A DNA stretch of 5,472 nucleotides from Anaerobutyricum faecale (GTDB taxonomy: Bacteria > Bacillota > Clostridia > Lachnospirales > Lachnospiraceae). Positions 5,384 to 5,472 of this stretch are shown piece after piece; the first letter of the stretch is position 1; each line of letters opens with the position of its first letter. The stretch covers positions 1 to 5,472 of the forward strand of contig DWWR01000088.1 of NCBI GenBank assembly GCA_019119645.1, written 5' to 3'. The notes beneath the pieces are model-generated. The model was given only the letters and a program-made list of their open reading frames with translations. It was not told where the DNA came from and did not search any database. The translations under genes and the position numbers were made by a program.

Positions 5384-5461
5384 AGTCCATAGTGACCTTC
5401 TCCTGTGGTAGAATGGGGGCTGTCAAGCAACTCATTCAAAAGGAGGCAATCACTATGGACT
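5384..5461 (+). promoter_or_regulatory. Fold-back that would sequester the start of the gene at 5455
   Basis: AGTCCATAGTGA (5384-5395) is perfectly complementary to TCACTATGGACT (5450-5461), which contains the ATG. Further in, CTCCT (5400-5404) can pair with AGGAG of the Shine-Dalgarno (5441-5445). A transcript starting left of 5384 would hide both RBS and start codon. One starting from the -10 at 5409-5414 would lack the 5' arm. Confidence 0.65.
5406..5414 (+). promoter_or_regulatory. Possible extended -10 promoter for the gene at 5455
   Basis: TGG-TAGAAT is an extended -10 with one mismatch to TATAAT. The corresponding -35 region is weak. Transcription would begin near 5421, between the two fold-back arms. 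Confidence 0.4.
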
Positions 5462-5472
5462 GCCATGATTAT
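5455..5472 (+). CDS. 5' end of a gene, probably an insertion-sequence transposase
   Basis: Only six codons (MDCHDY) are in the window. The start is well supported by AGGAGG at 5441-5446, 8 nt before the ATG. It is divergent from every other gene here. The transposase reading rests on the fold-back over its RBS and start codon, a device known from IS10 and IS50, and on the short repeats and AT-rich boundary upstream. The family cannot be decided from six residues; an IS30-like element is only a guess. Any other plus-strand gene with translational control remains possible. Confidence 0.45.

Noticed and set aside
1..5472. CRISPR array, rRNA or tRNA genes, recognisable origin
   Set aside because: No regularly spaced repeats and no conserved RNA signatures were seen on either strand.

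Overview
The window looks like an accessory, mobile-element region from a mid-GC Firmicute, probably a gut clostridium of the Lachnospiraceae/Ruminococcaceae type. This is inferred from strong AGGAGG ribosome-binding sites, consensus TTGACA/TATAAT promoters, a lipobox lipoprotein, an ArdA-like antirestriction gene beside a very large helicase (a common pairing in integrative conjugative elements), and what looks like the start of an insertion sequence at the right edge. No taxonomic marker gene is present.

Reading on the minus strand, from right to left: (i) 5069-5260 holds a GC-rich stretch with an open frame that has no start codon, probably a gene remnant or a structured leader. (ii) 4199-5038 encodes a secreted lipoprotein of unknown function; its signal peptide appears split by a frameshift, with the charged N-terminus encoded from 5079 in another frame. 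(iii) 3754-4198 contains a consensus promoter (4091-4118), an approximately 330-nt leader with a possible 32-residue leader peptide (3959-4057), several hairpins, and an intrinsic terminator at 3911-3960 whose three G-U pairs fix its strand. This is the layout of a transcription attenuator. (iv) 718-3753 encodes a 1011-residue SNF2-like superfamily 2 helicase with a four-cysteine zinc ribbon between motifs I and II. (v) After a 31-nt gap with a good RBS, 1-686 encodes the first 228 residues of an ArdA-like antirestriction protein that continues off the left edge.

On the plus strand, the last ~130 bases look like the 5' end of an insertion sequence. There is a six-codon start of a gene at 5455 with a perfect RBS. 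A 12-bp perfect inverted repeat pairs upstream sequence with the start codon, a second short pairing covers the Shine-Dalgarno, and an extended -10 promoter lies between the arms. This is the fold-back geometry that silences transposase on transcripts entering from outside.

The helicase and ArdA-like genes are most simply read as one operon under the attenuator. The hypothesis is that a DNA-processing enzyme and an anti-restriction protein are made together under conditions sensed by translation or folding of the leader. The lipoprotein gene lies upstream in the same orientation, but the strong internal promoter makes the downstream operon independent of it.
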